Positions 1 through 6,618 of a stretch of DNA of 10,729 nt are shown piece by piece. This DNA is from an uncultured Bacteroidota bacterium. GTDB lineage: Bacteria > Bacteroidota > Bacteroidia > Chitinophagales > S012-47. The notes beneath the pieces are model-generated. The model saw nothing but the letters and a program-made list of their open reading frames with translations, did no database searches and was not told where the DNA came from. The stretch lies in the NCBI GenBank assembly GCA_913062655.1, contig CAJXXO010000068.1, positions 1 through 10,729 on the forward strand, read 5' to 3'. The position numbers and the translations under genes were made by a program. Every line of letters starts with the position of its first letter. The stretch's first letter is position 1.

Positions 1-313
1 CTTCCGTGCCCAGGGTGGCGTATACCTTCTTCAACAGTATGATGATGAAGAGCTGCACGCCAATGCTGATGACAATGGCTGTCAGCGTCAGCGCCTGTGG
101 CAGCGGGTCGGCCATAGCCTCCGCAGAGATACCGGCCTTCTCCAGTATGGGGGGGGCATTTTTACTGATCCCGCCTACGGTAAATAAAAAGAAGATCGTG
201 GCATAACCGAACAGTATGGTGCCAATGATCAGCTTGAAAAAACTCTTCTGAAACATCAGAAAAGTGCTGGCGGTGAACAAGATGCCTATGATAAGAGCTA
301 TGACGAGGTTCAT
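1..313 (-). CDS. mnhC: Mrp/Mnh antiporter subunit C (NuoK-like), 3' end missing
   Basis: This is the third subunit of an Mrp-type Na+(K+)/H+ antiporter, a small inner-membrane protein homologous to NuoK of complex I. Reading down from an ATG at 313 gives 104 residues before the window edge. It has a hydrophobic N-terminal helix, a second helix ending near FLFTVGGISKNAPP, and the family signature DPLPQALTLTAIVIS (about residues 69-83) inside the third helix. MnhC proteins are usually about 110-120 residues, so only a short C-terminal tail is missing. The start lies 7 nt after the mnhB stop, which fits one operon; only a weak purine-rich sequence (AGAAG) precedes it. A run of eight C residues (plus-strand G at 149-156) lies within the NAPP codons. 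Family assignment is firm because of both motif and gene order. Confidence 0.93.
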   Translation of the reverse strand, partial: MNLVIALIIGILFTASTFLMFQKSFFKLIIGTILFGYATIFFLFTVGGISKNAPPILEKAGISAEAMADPLPQALTLTAIVISIGVQLFIIILLKKVYATLGTE

Positions 314-320
314 ACGATTC

Positions 321-728
321 TTATTCTTCTGTGAGTAAAAAAGTGATCTGCAGCACTACGCCAAACACGACAAGAAACACCCCAAGGTCAAAAAATATCG
401 GGGTGCCGATCTTGCCGATTAGCGGTACGGTCTCTTCAATCCAGATCGGGCTCATAAAGGGTTGGCCGTTGAATACCGAAAACAAGCCGCTTACCAGGGC
501 CAGCAGCAGCCCAATACTGGCCAGCAACTTGGGCTTTATCTTGAATACCCGCGTGGTGCCTTCGTACCCGAAAACCATCGCATGCAGCATAAAGGGTATC
601 GAGGCAATCAAGCCGGCTATGAATCCACCCCCCGGATTGTTGTGCCCCCGAAAAAACATATAAAGGGCAAAGCCAATGAAGAGTGGCGTCAATACTTTAA
701 GCAGGGTAGATAGTATAAGGGTCTTCAT
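321..728 (-). CDS. mnhB: Mrp/Mnh antiporter subunit B
   Basis: This 135-residue membrane protein matches the MnhB/MrpB subunit, which is part of the hydrophobic core of the Mrp monovalent cation/proton antiporter and is essential for transport in characterised systems. About four hydrophobic segments are visible (roughly residues 5-26, 34-54, 68-86 and 108-132). The family signature is HNNPGGGFIAGLI (about residues 29-41), followed by the conserved TPIFFDLGVFLVVFG region near residues 108-122. Length is normal for stand-alone MnhB. Its ATG overlaps the end of mnhA by four bases, the usual arrangement for translational coupling in mrp operons, and mnhC starts 7 nt downstream. Nothing looks broken. 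Confidence 0.94.
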   Translation of the reverse strand: MKTLILSTLLKVLTPLFIGFALYMFFRGHNNPGGGFIAGLIASIPFMLHAMVFGYEGTTRVFKIKPKLLASIGLLLALVSGLFSVFNGQPFMSPIWIEETVPLIGKIGTPIFFDLGVFLVVFGVVLQITFLLTEE

Positions 729-3028
729 CGCTTGGGAGAAAAGGGTTTAAGGGTCAACAATCCAATAATGCCAATCATCGTGATCATGAGAACTGTTATC
801 TCCCCCAGCGTATCCAGGGCACGAAAATCAACAAGAATGACATTCACCGCATTCTGGCCTTTCCCCTGGCTCACACTGTTTTCCAGGAAAAAGCGCTCCA
901 GATCAGAATCCTTCGACTGGTGGAGCATCACAAAGGCAGTGACTGCCATAGCCGCCCCAAATAGCAGAGAAACGGTAAGGTACTTGATGCGGGCAATGGG
1001 TTTCTTCAAGGTGTATGAGGGTAACCGGTGGAGAATAATGATCAGCAGGATCAAGGTCAGTGTCTCTGCCAAAAACTGCGTGATCGCCACATCTGGTGCA
1101 CTAAAAACCGTGTAGGCCAAGGCAATGCTATAGCCGATGATGCCAAAGGTAGCGGTGACCACCAGGCGAGAGCGGGTTTTAAAGAGAAAGATGACCGCAA
1201 AGGTGACGAAGATGAGCACCACCACTTCGTAGATCTGTAAATCGCGCAGTAAAAAATCGCTCGGTATGGCATAAGCCGCCCTGCCCTCCACCAGTGGAAA
1301 AACCAACAATACCGAGAAGGTGAGCAGTATGATGGCAATATAGTTTCTCAACAAGCCATTCTGCAAGGTATCCGTAGAGAAGCGCGCCAAGGATTCGGTG
1401 GCGCTGAGACACTGGTTGTAGAGGTAGTCGGCCTTCAGCCAATACGGTTGCCGCAGGCGCTGAATACCTTTTCGCCATAGGTACAGCACTACCCCGGCTA
1501 CCAAAGTGAGCGCGCTAAGCAGCAGCACAAGATTGAACCCATGCCACAACTTCAATTGCATGGTAGGTGGGTCTGCGGGATAGAGGCTGGCAGCCGCCCA
1601 CTTGAGTAAGGGCTCAACGGTAAGCCCCGGCATCAACCCGGTCAGTAAACCCAGAACCGCCAGCAAGAGGGGCGCCAGTACCATCAGAAATGGGGCTTCT
1701 TTAATCGGATCAGCACGGAGAGTGCCCTTTTTCAGGAATGCGTGTAAGATGATCTCCAGCGTAACGGCCGTAAAAAAGGCGCCAGCTAAGAACAACAGCC
1801 CCAGGTAGAGGAGCGCCATGTCCTGCGAATGGTGGTACAGGGCATGGTAGAGAGACTCTTTACCCACAAAACCGAGGAAAGGGATCACCCCTGCCATAGA
1901 GGCTGTGGATAGGATAACAGCACCTGCGGTGTAGGGCATTTTTCGGGCCAGATCAGACAGGTCTGAGATATTGCGGGTGCCGGTCTGCTGGTCAATGTTG
2001 CCAGCGGCCAGAAACAAAGCGCCTTTGTAAAGGGCATGTGCCAGCACGTATACCATGACGGCATTGATCGCCTCCTGTCCACCCACACCGGTCATCATAA
2101 AAAATATACCGAGTGCGCTAATCGTGGTGTAGGCGAGAATGCGCTTGATGTCATCCTGGCGAAAAGCCTTGAAAGCCCCCCACGTCATAGTGACCGCACC
2201 GGTGATGCCCAGCAAATATTCCCAAAGTAAAACACCCTCAAATAGAGGGTGCAAGCGGAAAATGAGATACACACCGGCCTTGACCATGGTAGCCGAATGC
2301 AAGAACGCGCTCACCGGTGTGGGAGCGGCCATCGCATTGGGCAACCAAAAGTGAAAGGGAAATTGTGCCGATTTCGTAAAGGCACCGATAGCGATAAGCA
2401 GGATCGCAGCATGTAAATAAGGGCTGTCGATCATCGCTTTAGGCTGTGCCAGTAGTTGAACGATATCATAGCCACCCCCCGTACCGATGGACAGGAGAAT
2501 AAAGCCCGCCATCAGGGCCAGTCCACCCCCAGCCGTCACCAGCAGTGACTGACGTGCAGCCCTGCGAGCCGCCTCGTTGTGGTGATGAAAACCGATCAGC
2601 AGGAAAGACGAAAAGCTGGTAAGCTCCCAAAAGAGAAAGAGGCTGATCAGGTTGGCAGACAGCACCAACCCCACCATGGCGCCCATAAAAAACAGCAGGT
2701 ACCCGATGAAGGCCGGCCGCTCTGCGCTTTTTGCCATGTACCGATGTGAGTAGGAGAGAATGAGCAACCCAAATACAGTAATGAGCAGGGCAAAAAACAG
2801 GCTCAATCCATCCAGTAAGAAGGAAAAATGGATGCCCAGCGAAGGAATCCAGGAGATGGTGGAGACCACCCGCTCCCCTTGCAGTATGTCAGGCAGCCAC
2901 TGGAACAAGTAGCCGATGATACCAAGCAGCGTCAACACCAGCCCGGCAAAAACCGCTTTGCTGTATCTGCGGTACCCAAAAGCACTGAGCAGACTGCCTG
3001 CGAATATGGCTACAATGATATAGTGCAC
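725..3028 (-). CDS. mnhA: Mrp/Mnh antiporter subunit A (fused A with C-terminal MbhD/MbhE-like domains)
   Basis: This 767-residue polytopic membrane protein is the large subunit of the Mrp Na+(K+)/H+ antiporter, homologous to the proton-pumping NuoL subunit of complex I. The N-terminal two thirds is the proton_antipo_M domain. It keeps the glutamate of FWELTS (E135), K219 in AFTKSAQFPFHFWLP, K250 in SATMVKAGVYL and K294 in RQDDIKRILAYTT, which correspond to the residues of the proton path in NuoL/MrpA relatives. The C-terminal part has a DUF4040/MbhD-like segment (about 610-690, with SAPDVAITQFLAETLTL) and an MbhE-like segment (about 690-767, with VNVILVDFRALDTLGEITVL). The length is close to that of MrpA proteins of Gram-positive bacteria. 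The reading frame begins with GTG at 3028, 14 nt after the uspA-like stop. No better ATG was found and no strong ribosome site is visible, so the exact start is less certain than the gene. Confidence 0.95.
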   Translation of the reverse strand: MHYIIVAIFAGSLLSAFGYRRYSKAVFAGLVLTLLGIIGYLFQWLPDILQGERVVSTISWIPSLGIHFSFLLDGLSLFFALLITVFGLLILSYSHRYMAKSAERPAFIGYLLFFMGAMVGLVLSANLISLFLFWELTSFSSFLLIGFHHHNEAARRAARQSLLVTAGGGLALMAGFILLSIGTGGGYDIVQLLAQPKAMIDSPYLHAAILLIAIGAFTKSAQFPFHFWLPNAMAAPTPVSAFLHSATMVKAGVYLIFRLHPLFEGVLLWEYLLGITGAVTMTWGAFKAFRQDDIKRILAYTTISALGIFFMMTGVGGQEAINAVMVYVLAHALYKGALFLAAGNIDQQTGTRNISDLSDLARKMPYTAGAVILSTASMAGVIPFLGFVGKESLYHALYHHSQDMALLYLGLLFLAGAFFTAVTLEIILHAFLKKGTLRADPIKEAPFLMVLAPLLLAVLGLLTGLMPGLTVEPLLKWAAASLYPADPPTMQLKLWHGFNLVLLLSALTLVAGVVLYLWRKGIQRLRQPYWLKADYLYNQCLSATESLARFSTDTLQNGLLRNYIAIILLTFSVLLVFPLVEGRAAYAIPSDFLLRDLQIYEVVVLIFVTFAVIFLFKTRSRLVVTATFGIIGYSIALAYTVFSAPDVAITQFLAETLTLILLIIILHRLPSYTLKKPIARIKYLTVSLLFGAAMAVTAFVMLHQSKDSDLERFFLENSVSQGKGQNAVNVILVDFRALDTLGEITVLMITMIGIIGLLTLKPFSPKR

Positions 3029-3042
3029 CTTATTGCGTTAGG

Positions 3043-3951
3043 TTATACTTCCTTTAAGGCATCCAGCAGATCCATGTTGGTATTCTTCTCTTTTACGATC
3101 ATCAGCGGTATATCGCTGACACGCCTGGCTACACGGCCGGCCACACTTCCCATCAGGAGGGAGGCAGCAGCCGTTCGGCCCTTCGAGCCAATTACCAGCA
3201 TATCCAGGTTTTGCTCCTCGGCAAAGCGGGCAATCACTTCGGCCGGCTCTTTGTCTTTATCGTACACATATTGCATATCGTGGGGCATTGCACCGACTGC
3301 CTCCCAATAGGAGGCGGCTTCCTTCCGGGCGTTTTCTTCCATCACCTTGGCGAAGGCCCAATGATCTTTGCCAGACTTATGGTAGCCCATAGGCACCTGA
3401 TACGTATGTACCCCGATCCATTTTGCATTTAGCTGTTGGGCCATATTATGGGCGGCCCGCACCGCCTTCTGTGACAAGGGCGAAAAATCGGTGGCCACGC
3501 CAATGGTTCGGATGGGGTAGGCCGCTTGCTCGGGAATACGCAAGATGGAGGTAGCCGGCTTCTTGATAAGTCGCTTTACCTCCACCTCCGGATCGCTGGT
3601 GGCCTTTTGCCCCACTATCATGAGGTCGATATCCTGCTCCATACACCACTGGCGGATCCGCTCTTCCGGATCACCGGCCATTACATAGATGGCGTAATCG
3701 GTGATGGCTTCGGGTAAGGATTGTTGTATGTTGGATTTTACCTTTTCTATGTGATCCCTGGCGACAGGACCCGACTCATCGGTAGGGCTGTCAGGCGCCT
3801 GGTCAGCGACCAAGGCCTCGTCTACGTGCAGGAAATGCACCTTTTCCGTAGTGAGGGCCTTCACATTTTGCTGCATAAAAGACAGCAGGTATTCGTCCAT
3901 CACAGAGAGATCCAGTGCAACCAGCACTTTTGTTGTAGCAGTATGCGGCAT
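3043..3951 (-). CDS. Tandem-domain universal stress protein (UspA family) heading the mrp cluster
   Basis: This 302-residue soluble protein has two Usp domains (about 6-140 and 147-287). Each begins with the beta strand and acidic residue typical of the fold: VLVALDLS with D14, and TIGVATDFS with D155. The second domain ends with an exact ATP-binding signature G-x2-G-x9-G-S (G255, G258, G268, S269), followed by the SDIPLMIVKE strand. The matching place in the first domain (VGQKATSD, about 113-120) lacks the glycines, so only the second domain is predicted to bind nucleotide. ATG at 3951 is the first start after an in-frame TAA 15 nt upstream, and no Shine-Dalgarno sequence is visible. Its stop lies 14 nt before mnhA, so it probably leads the same transcript. 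A role in sensing or tuning the antiporter is inference from position only. Confidence 0.93.
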   Translation of the reverse strand: MPHTATTKVLVALDLSVMDEYLLSFMQQNVKALTTEKVHFLHVDEALVADQAPDSPTDESGPVARDHIEKVKSNIQQSLPEAITDYAIYVMAGDPEERIRQWCMEQDIDLMIVGQKATSDPEVEVKRLIKKPATSILRIPEQAAYPIRTIGVATDFSPLSQKAVRAAHNMAQQLNAKWIGVHTYQVPMGYHKSGKDHWAFAKVMEENARKEAASYWEAVGAMPHDMQYVYDKDKEPAEVIARFAEEQNLDMLVIGSKGRTAAASLLMGSVAGRVARRVSDIPLMIVKEKNTNMDLLDALKEV

Positions 3952-4123
3952 ATGGGTGTTCAGTTATTTGCTTTGGAATATACTCAATATCGCAGCACTT
4001 CCCAATTTGGTGGCTGCCATACAGAGGCAATAGTCGGAGCCAACGCATACAAGGCCCGGTGAATGGGTGGCATTCCCCGACTGTAGAAGACCCGTTGCAC
4101 CCCCTTATTCGCAAACCTTCCCT

Positions 4124-4138
4124 TGCAAAATATTTGCA
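4124..4138. repeat. 15-bp palindrome TGCAAA-ATA-TTTGCA
   Basis: Six-base perfect arms surround a three-base centre in the intergenic region upstream of the uspA-mrp cluster. The symmetry suits a dimeric DNA-binding protein. It lies 173-187 bases from the uspA start, too far to be a core promoter element for that start unless the leader is long. No copy was seen elsewhere in the window. Function unknown. Confidence 0.45.
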
Positions 4139-4284
4139 GCCCACTCGACCAAATACCTGACCTATACCACTGTTTTTCAATAGCTTAGTACAGCTCCCGA
4201 CAATGAGGGATATAAACAGGTTTACTTTATACAAACGTTGACAAACATTGATACCACGGGACTATTCCTTGTAAAACCAACCTA

Positions 4285-4297
4285 TAATTGTCAAGTA
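4285..4297. promoter_or_regulatory. Candidate operator 1 of the abiE promoter
   Basis: The 13-bp sequence TAATTGTCAAGTA is one mismatch short of a perfect palindrome (TACTTG-N-CAAGTA). Its right arm is the exact reverse complement of the left arm of the second site at 4310-4322. Viewed as a pair, the ten bases 4288-4297 (TTGTCAAGTA) and 4310-4319 (TACTTGACAA) form a perfect inverted repeat with a 12-base spacer. AbiEi antitoxins of characterised AbiE systems bind two inverted repeats upstream of their own gene; that this site plays that part is inference. Confidence 0.6.
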
Positions 4298-4309
4298 TTT
4301 AGCGCAATT

Positions 4310-4322
4310 TACTTGACAAGTA
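4310..4322. promoter_or_regulatory. Candidate operator 2, overlapping the abiE -33 element
   Basis: TACTTGACAAGTA is a perfect odd-centred palindrome (six-base arms around one A). Its centre is 25 bp from the centre of operator 1. It fully contains TTGACA (4313-4318), the -33/-35 element of the best abiE promoter candidate, so a bound protein would block RNA polymerase. The likely ligand is the winged-helix AbiEi-like protein encoded just downstream. Confidence 0.65.
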
Positions 4323-4341
4323 CTACGCTTTTTTATCTTTA
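4313..4341 (+). promoter_or_regulatory. Candidate promoter of the abiEi-abiEii operon
   Basis: TTGACA at 4313-4318 is followed after 15 bases by TATCTTTA at 4334-4341. The latter has one mismatch to the Bacteroidota -7 consensus TAnnTTTG, and the spacing from TTG to TA is 18 bases, within the known range. Transcription would start near 4348, leaving a leader of about 20 nt before the ATG at 4370. The element was found by eye. Confidence 0.55.
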
Positions 4342-4369
4342 CTTTCATTAAGTAATGCCTTATTAATCA

Positions 4370-5095
4370 ATGAAGGTAGCAGAGAAAATAGAACGTAAGA
4401 TCAGCAGGATGCAGGAAGGAACTACCTTCAAGTATCAGCAACTGGGCATTGACCAGCCTGAATACCCTGCTGCTGCGAAAGCTATTGAGAGGCTCATCAA
4501 GAAAGGGCTTATCAAGAGATTATCTACCGGAGTATTCTACAAACCAAAGCAATCCGCATTTGGTGAACTGAGGCCAAGAGAAGAAGAATTGCTTAAACCC
4601 TACCTCTTTCAGGACGGAAAACGCATTGCTTATGTTACCGGAGGATCATTATACAATCGGATGGGCTTAACTACACAAGTTCCCAAAACCATCAAGGTAG
4701 CCAGTAAAGTAAAACGGGTAACCACCAAAATCGGGAAAACACAAGTCAAACCGATCAAAAGCTATGTAGATGTAACCAATGATAACTACTTCCTGCTGGA
4801 AATTTTGGATGCGCTGAAAGATTTCAAGACCATTCCTGACCTGGACAAGAAATCAGCTATCACCATACTGAAAAATAAGATCAGTAAACTATCCGAAAAC
4901 GACCGGTCAAAAATGATCCGCTACGCCCTGAAATACCCACCACGTGCAACAGCATTATTGGGAGCAATTCTGGAATTATCTAAGGAGAAGAGCGGCCTTG
5001 AAAGCCTGAAAAAAAACCTGAACCCATTGACCACCTATAGACTCGGCATTAAGAAAGAAACATTGCCAACAGCACCAAAATGGAACATTAACTGA
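4370..5095 (+). CDS. AbiEi-like antitoxin / transcriptional regulator (DUF6088 family)
   Basis: This 241-residue protein resembles the DUF6088/AbiEi group, the antitoxin half of AbiE toxin-antitoxin systems. Residues 1-60 look like the N-terminal winged helix: KIERKISRM, then a helix pair ending AIERLIKKGLIKRL, then a wing STGVFYKPK. A central block follows (FGELRPREEELLKPYL, and YVTGGSLYNRMGLTTQVP near 90-110), then a lysine-rich part with predicted pI well above neutral, suited to DNA binding. In studied AbiE pairs this protein represses its own operon and neutralises the toxin without forming a stable complex. ATG at 4370 is the first start after an in-frame TAA at 4364-4366; no Shine-Dalgarno sequence is seen. 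The TGA is one base before the toxin ATG. Codons are AT-rich compared with the flanks. The family name is from memory of its N-terminal pattern, and position beside a clear AbiEii supports it. Confidence 0.85.
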   Translation: MKVAEKIERKISRMQEGTTFKYQQLGIDQPEYPAAAKAIERLIKKGLIKRLSTGVFYKPKQSAFGELRPREEELLKPYLFQDGKRIAYVTGGSLYNRMGLTTQVPKTIKVASKVKRVTTKIGKTQVKPIKSYVDVTNDNYFLLEILDALKDFKTIPDLDKKSAITILKNKISKLSENDRSKMIRYALKYPPRATALLGAILELSKEKSGLESLKKNLNPLTTYRLGIKKETLPTAPKWNIN

Positions 5096-5096
5096 T

Positions 5097-6071
5097 ATGA
5101 AGTTGCACAGCAACAAAGAACTACTACAAGATGCAATCCTTGCCACAGCCGAATATCTTGAAATGAGAGATATTTATGTAGAAAAGGATTATTGGGTCAC
5201 CGTTGCTCTGTATGAAATATTCCATTCAGATGTAGCCGATCAGTCTGTTTTCAAAGGAGGCACAGCGCTTTCTAAATGCCATAAGTTGATCGAACGATTT
5301 TCAGAAGATATTGATCTGGTTGTACTCCGAAATGAAGGAGAAAATGACAATCAGTTAAAGAAGAAGATCCGGGCAATCAGTAAAGTAGTGGAAAAAGTAA
5401 TTCCGGAAATAGACATTGAAGGGCTAACCAATAAAGTGGGCAACATCCGAAAAACGGTTCATCAATACGACAACTTATTTGAAGGAGATTTTGGTCAGAT
5501 TCGAGAGCATGTAGTAGTTGAAGTTACCTGGTTGGGGAATTTTGAACCCTTTTCTGAAATGCAGGTCAGTTCCTACATCTATGAAATGATGAAAGCCAAA
5601 GGTCAAGACGAACTGATTGAACAATACAATATGGCTCCTTTTACCATTCAGGTTCTAAGTAAGCTGAGAACACTCTGCGAGAAGATCATGAGTTTGGTAA
5701 GGTTTTCCAGATCAGAAGATCCCATAGATGACCTGAGAAACAAAATCCGTCATGTGTACGACATCCATCAAATGCTGAAAGATGAAGAAATCCGTCAGTT
5801 CTTTGAAAGCAGTGATTTTGATGATATGCTCATAAAGGTGGGTAATGATGACATGAAAGGTTACAAGAACAATAATGCCTGGATTGCTGGACATCCTTCT
5901 ACTGCGTTGATTTTTGAAAAGCCACAAGAGACATGGGAACAGCTCAGCAAAGAATACAATGGTAAATTTAAAGACTTGGTAACCGGTGAACTTCCCCTAG
6001 AAGGAGCATTGATTGAAACCCTGAAAGAAGTTGCAGATCGTCTAAAAAGAATAGAATGGAATATAAAATAA
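5097..6071 (+). CDS. AbiEii/AbiGii-family nucleotidyltransferase toxin
   Basis: This 324-residue protein carries the hallmarks of the AbiEii toxin family. EKDYWVT lies at 29-35. The nucleotidyltransferase motif FKGGTALSK lies at 52-60, followed by the metal-binding FSEDIDLVV with D71 and D73. The downstream family motif RTLCEKIMSLVR lies at 191-202 (K196 and R202), and RNKIRHVYDIHQML at 214-227. All catalytic positions expected of the family are present, so the toxin should be active. Known relatives use NTPs: Streptococcus AbiEii binds GTP, and mycobacterial MenT enzymes add nucleotides to tRNA 3' ends and stop translation. The substrate here is unknown. Start codon ATG is one base after the antitoxin stop, which indicates translational coupling with antitoxin made first. 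Roles in phage defence by abortive infection or in locus maintenance are inferred from the family. Confidence 0.93.
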   Translation: MKLHSNKELLQDAILATAEYLEMRDIYVEKDYWVTVALYEIFHSDVADQSVFKGGTALSKCHKLIERFSEDIDLVVLRNEGENDNQLKKKIRAISKVVEKVIPEIDIEGLTNKVGNIRKTVHQYDNLFEGDFGQIREHVVVEVTWLGNFEPFSEMQVSSYIYEMMKAKGQDELIEQYNMAPFTIQVLSKLRTLCEKIMSLVRFSRSEDPIDDLRNKIRHVYDIHQMLKDEEIRQFFESSDFDDMLIKVGNDDMKGYKNNNAWIAGHPSTALIFEKPQETWEQLSKEYNGKFKDLVTGELPLEGALIETLKEVADRLKRIEWNIK

Positions 6072-6091
6072 CGTTTGCAACAACACCCATA

Positions 6092-6145
6092 CGCAATGCC
6101 CTTTCATCTTCGTTTCACTTCAGTGAACTAAGTCGGGACATTGCG
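6092..6145. repeat. Nested inverted repeats after the toxin gene
   Basis: CGCAATG at 6092-6098 pairs with CATTGCG at 6139-6145. Adjoining CCC (6099-6101) and GGG (6135-6137) lengthen the stem to ten pairs with one bulged A. Inside the loop a second hairpin, TTCACT (6114-6119) with AGTGAA (6122-6127), has a two-base loop. There is no T-run after it, so it is not a standard intrinsic terminator. It could be a transcript-end stabiliser, an imprecise terminator, or a boundary of the transferred cassette. It lies between the abiE stop and the next gene and contains no open frame. Confidence 0.5.
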
Positions 6146-6210
6146 CATAGCCTAACCATTCCTCCACCCCTCACCCTTCTTTGCCTAAAAACGTAAACCG
6201 ATACACCCTC

Positions 6211-6519
6211 ATGCACAAGTTATTGACCATTGGATTTTCGCTTATCATCTCTCTTCTTGTCCTTAGCTGCAAGAAGAAAGCCCCCGCTGTTGACCCCTCC
6301 TTTTCCACTTGTGAGCATGCTGTCGACAACAGGCACAACCGCACCATTGGCTATGATATCCTGGATGCCACAGAATCGGGTGACTTTGGGGCCAATTATG
6401 CTATCGCAGCGATGATAATCATGGTGCCCACCAATGTTTACCACAATAATTGGATGAAGTCTACTATTGAGAATATAGATGCCATAGTAGCATTGATCGA
6501 TCAAGAGCTGGCTGGTTAG
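6211..6519 (+). CDS. Small putative lipoprotein, function unknown
   Basis: The product from ATG 6211 is 102 residues. It begins with a type II signal peptide: basic start MHK, hydrophobic core LLTIGFSLIISLLVL, and lipobox LVLSC with lipidated cysteine C20. The mature part starts KKKAPAVDP and is about 80 residues, with one more cysteine (FSTCEHAVDN). I do not recognise its family. The frame is open back to a TTG at 6181, but that start would add ten residues before the signal peptide, so the ATG is preferred. The lack of an acidic stretch after the cysteine gives no sign of the surface-export signal described in some Bacteroidota, so a periplasm-facing location is more likely (inference). It is followed by structured RNA sequence and a terminator, and no promoter could be picked out with confidence. 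Confidence 0.72.
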   Translation: MHKLLTIGFSLIISLLVLSCKKKAPAVDPSFSTCEHAVDNRHNRTIGYDILDATESGDFGANYAIAAMIIMVPTNVYHNNWMKSTIENIDAIVALIDQELAG

Positions 6520-6560
6520 ACTCCTGAACTTCTAGGCTACTAAACATTGATAATTCATTA

Positions 6561-6595
6561 AGCAGCAGATTCACCATTGCTGCTAACATGGTGAA
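6561..6595. repeat. Two interlocked inverted repeats in pseudoknot order
   Basis: AGCAGCA (6561-6567) is complementary to TGCTGCT (6578-6584), and TTCACCAT (6570-6577) to ATGGTGAA (6588-6595). The 5' arm of the second stem lies in the loop of the first, and its 3' arm lies after the first stem closes, which is the order of an H-type pseudoknot or of two alternative hairpins. It sits in the 3' untranslated region of the small lipoprotein gene, upstream of the terminator. The three-base loop 6585-6587 is short for crossing a seven-pair stem, so alternative folds may be more likely than a full pseudoknot. Confidence 0.5.
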
Positions 6596-6618
6596 ATGCG
6601 AGTGTTCCTAAGTAAGGT

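Larger units (their letters stand above)
3952..4369. other. 418-base non-coding gap between divergent uspA-mrp cluster and AbiE cassette
   Basis: No credible gene lies here. The region must hold the promoter of the minus-strand uspA-mrp transcript and that of the plus-strand abiE pair. The right-hand end contains the abiE promoter and operators described separately. Further left are a 15-bp palindrome TGCAAA-ATA-TTTGCA at 4124-4138 and an imperfect tandem decamer, ACAAACGTTG at 4231-4240 and ACAAACATTG at 4241-4250. I could not find a good TAnnTTTG-type promoter for uspA on the minus strand. The length is unusual for this compact stretch, and the AT content rises sharply towards the toxin-antitoxin genes. 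An open frame of 143 codons starting at 4234 on the minus strand overlaps the uspA start in another frame and is not considered real. Confidence 0.6.

Noticed and set aside
331..663. Plus-strand open frames opposite mnhB, mnhA, uspA and recQ.
   Set aside because: They lie wholly or largely antisense to conserved genes and show no family motifs.
3803..4234. Minus-strand open frame of 143 codons whose start resembles a lipoprotein signal (LISLIVGSC).
   Set aside because: It overlaps the first 149 bases of the well-supported uspA-like gene in another frame, is rich in cysteine and glycine with no family pattern, and loses its signal-like look after 30 residues.
6069..6160. Possible integron attC site after the toxin gene, because TAAC follows the stop and an inverted repeat with a bulged base is present.
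   Set aside because: No matching RYYYAAC and GTTRRRY core pair was found in the right order on either strand, and no integrase or neighbouring cassette is visible.
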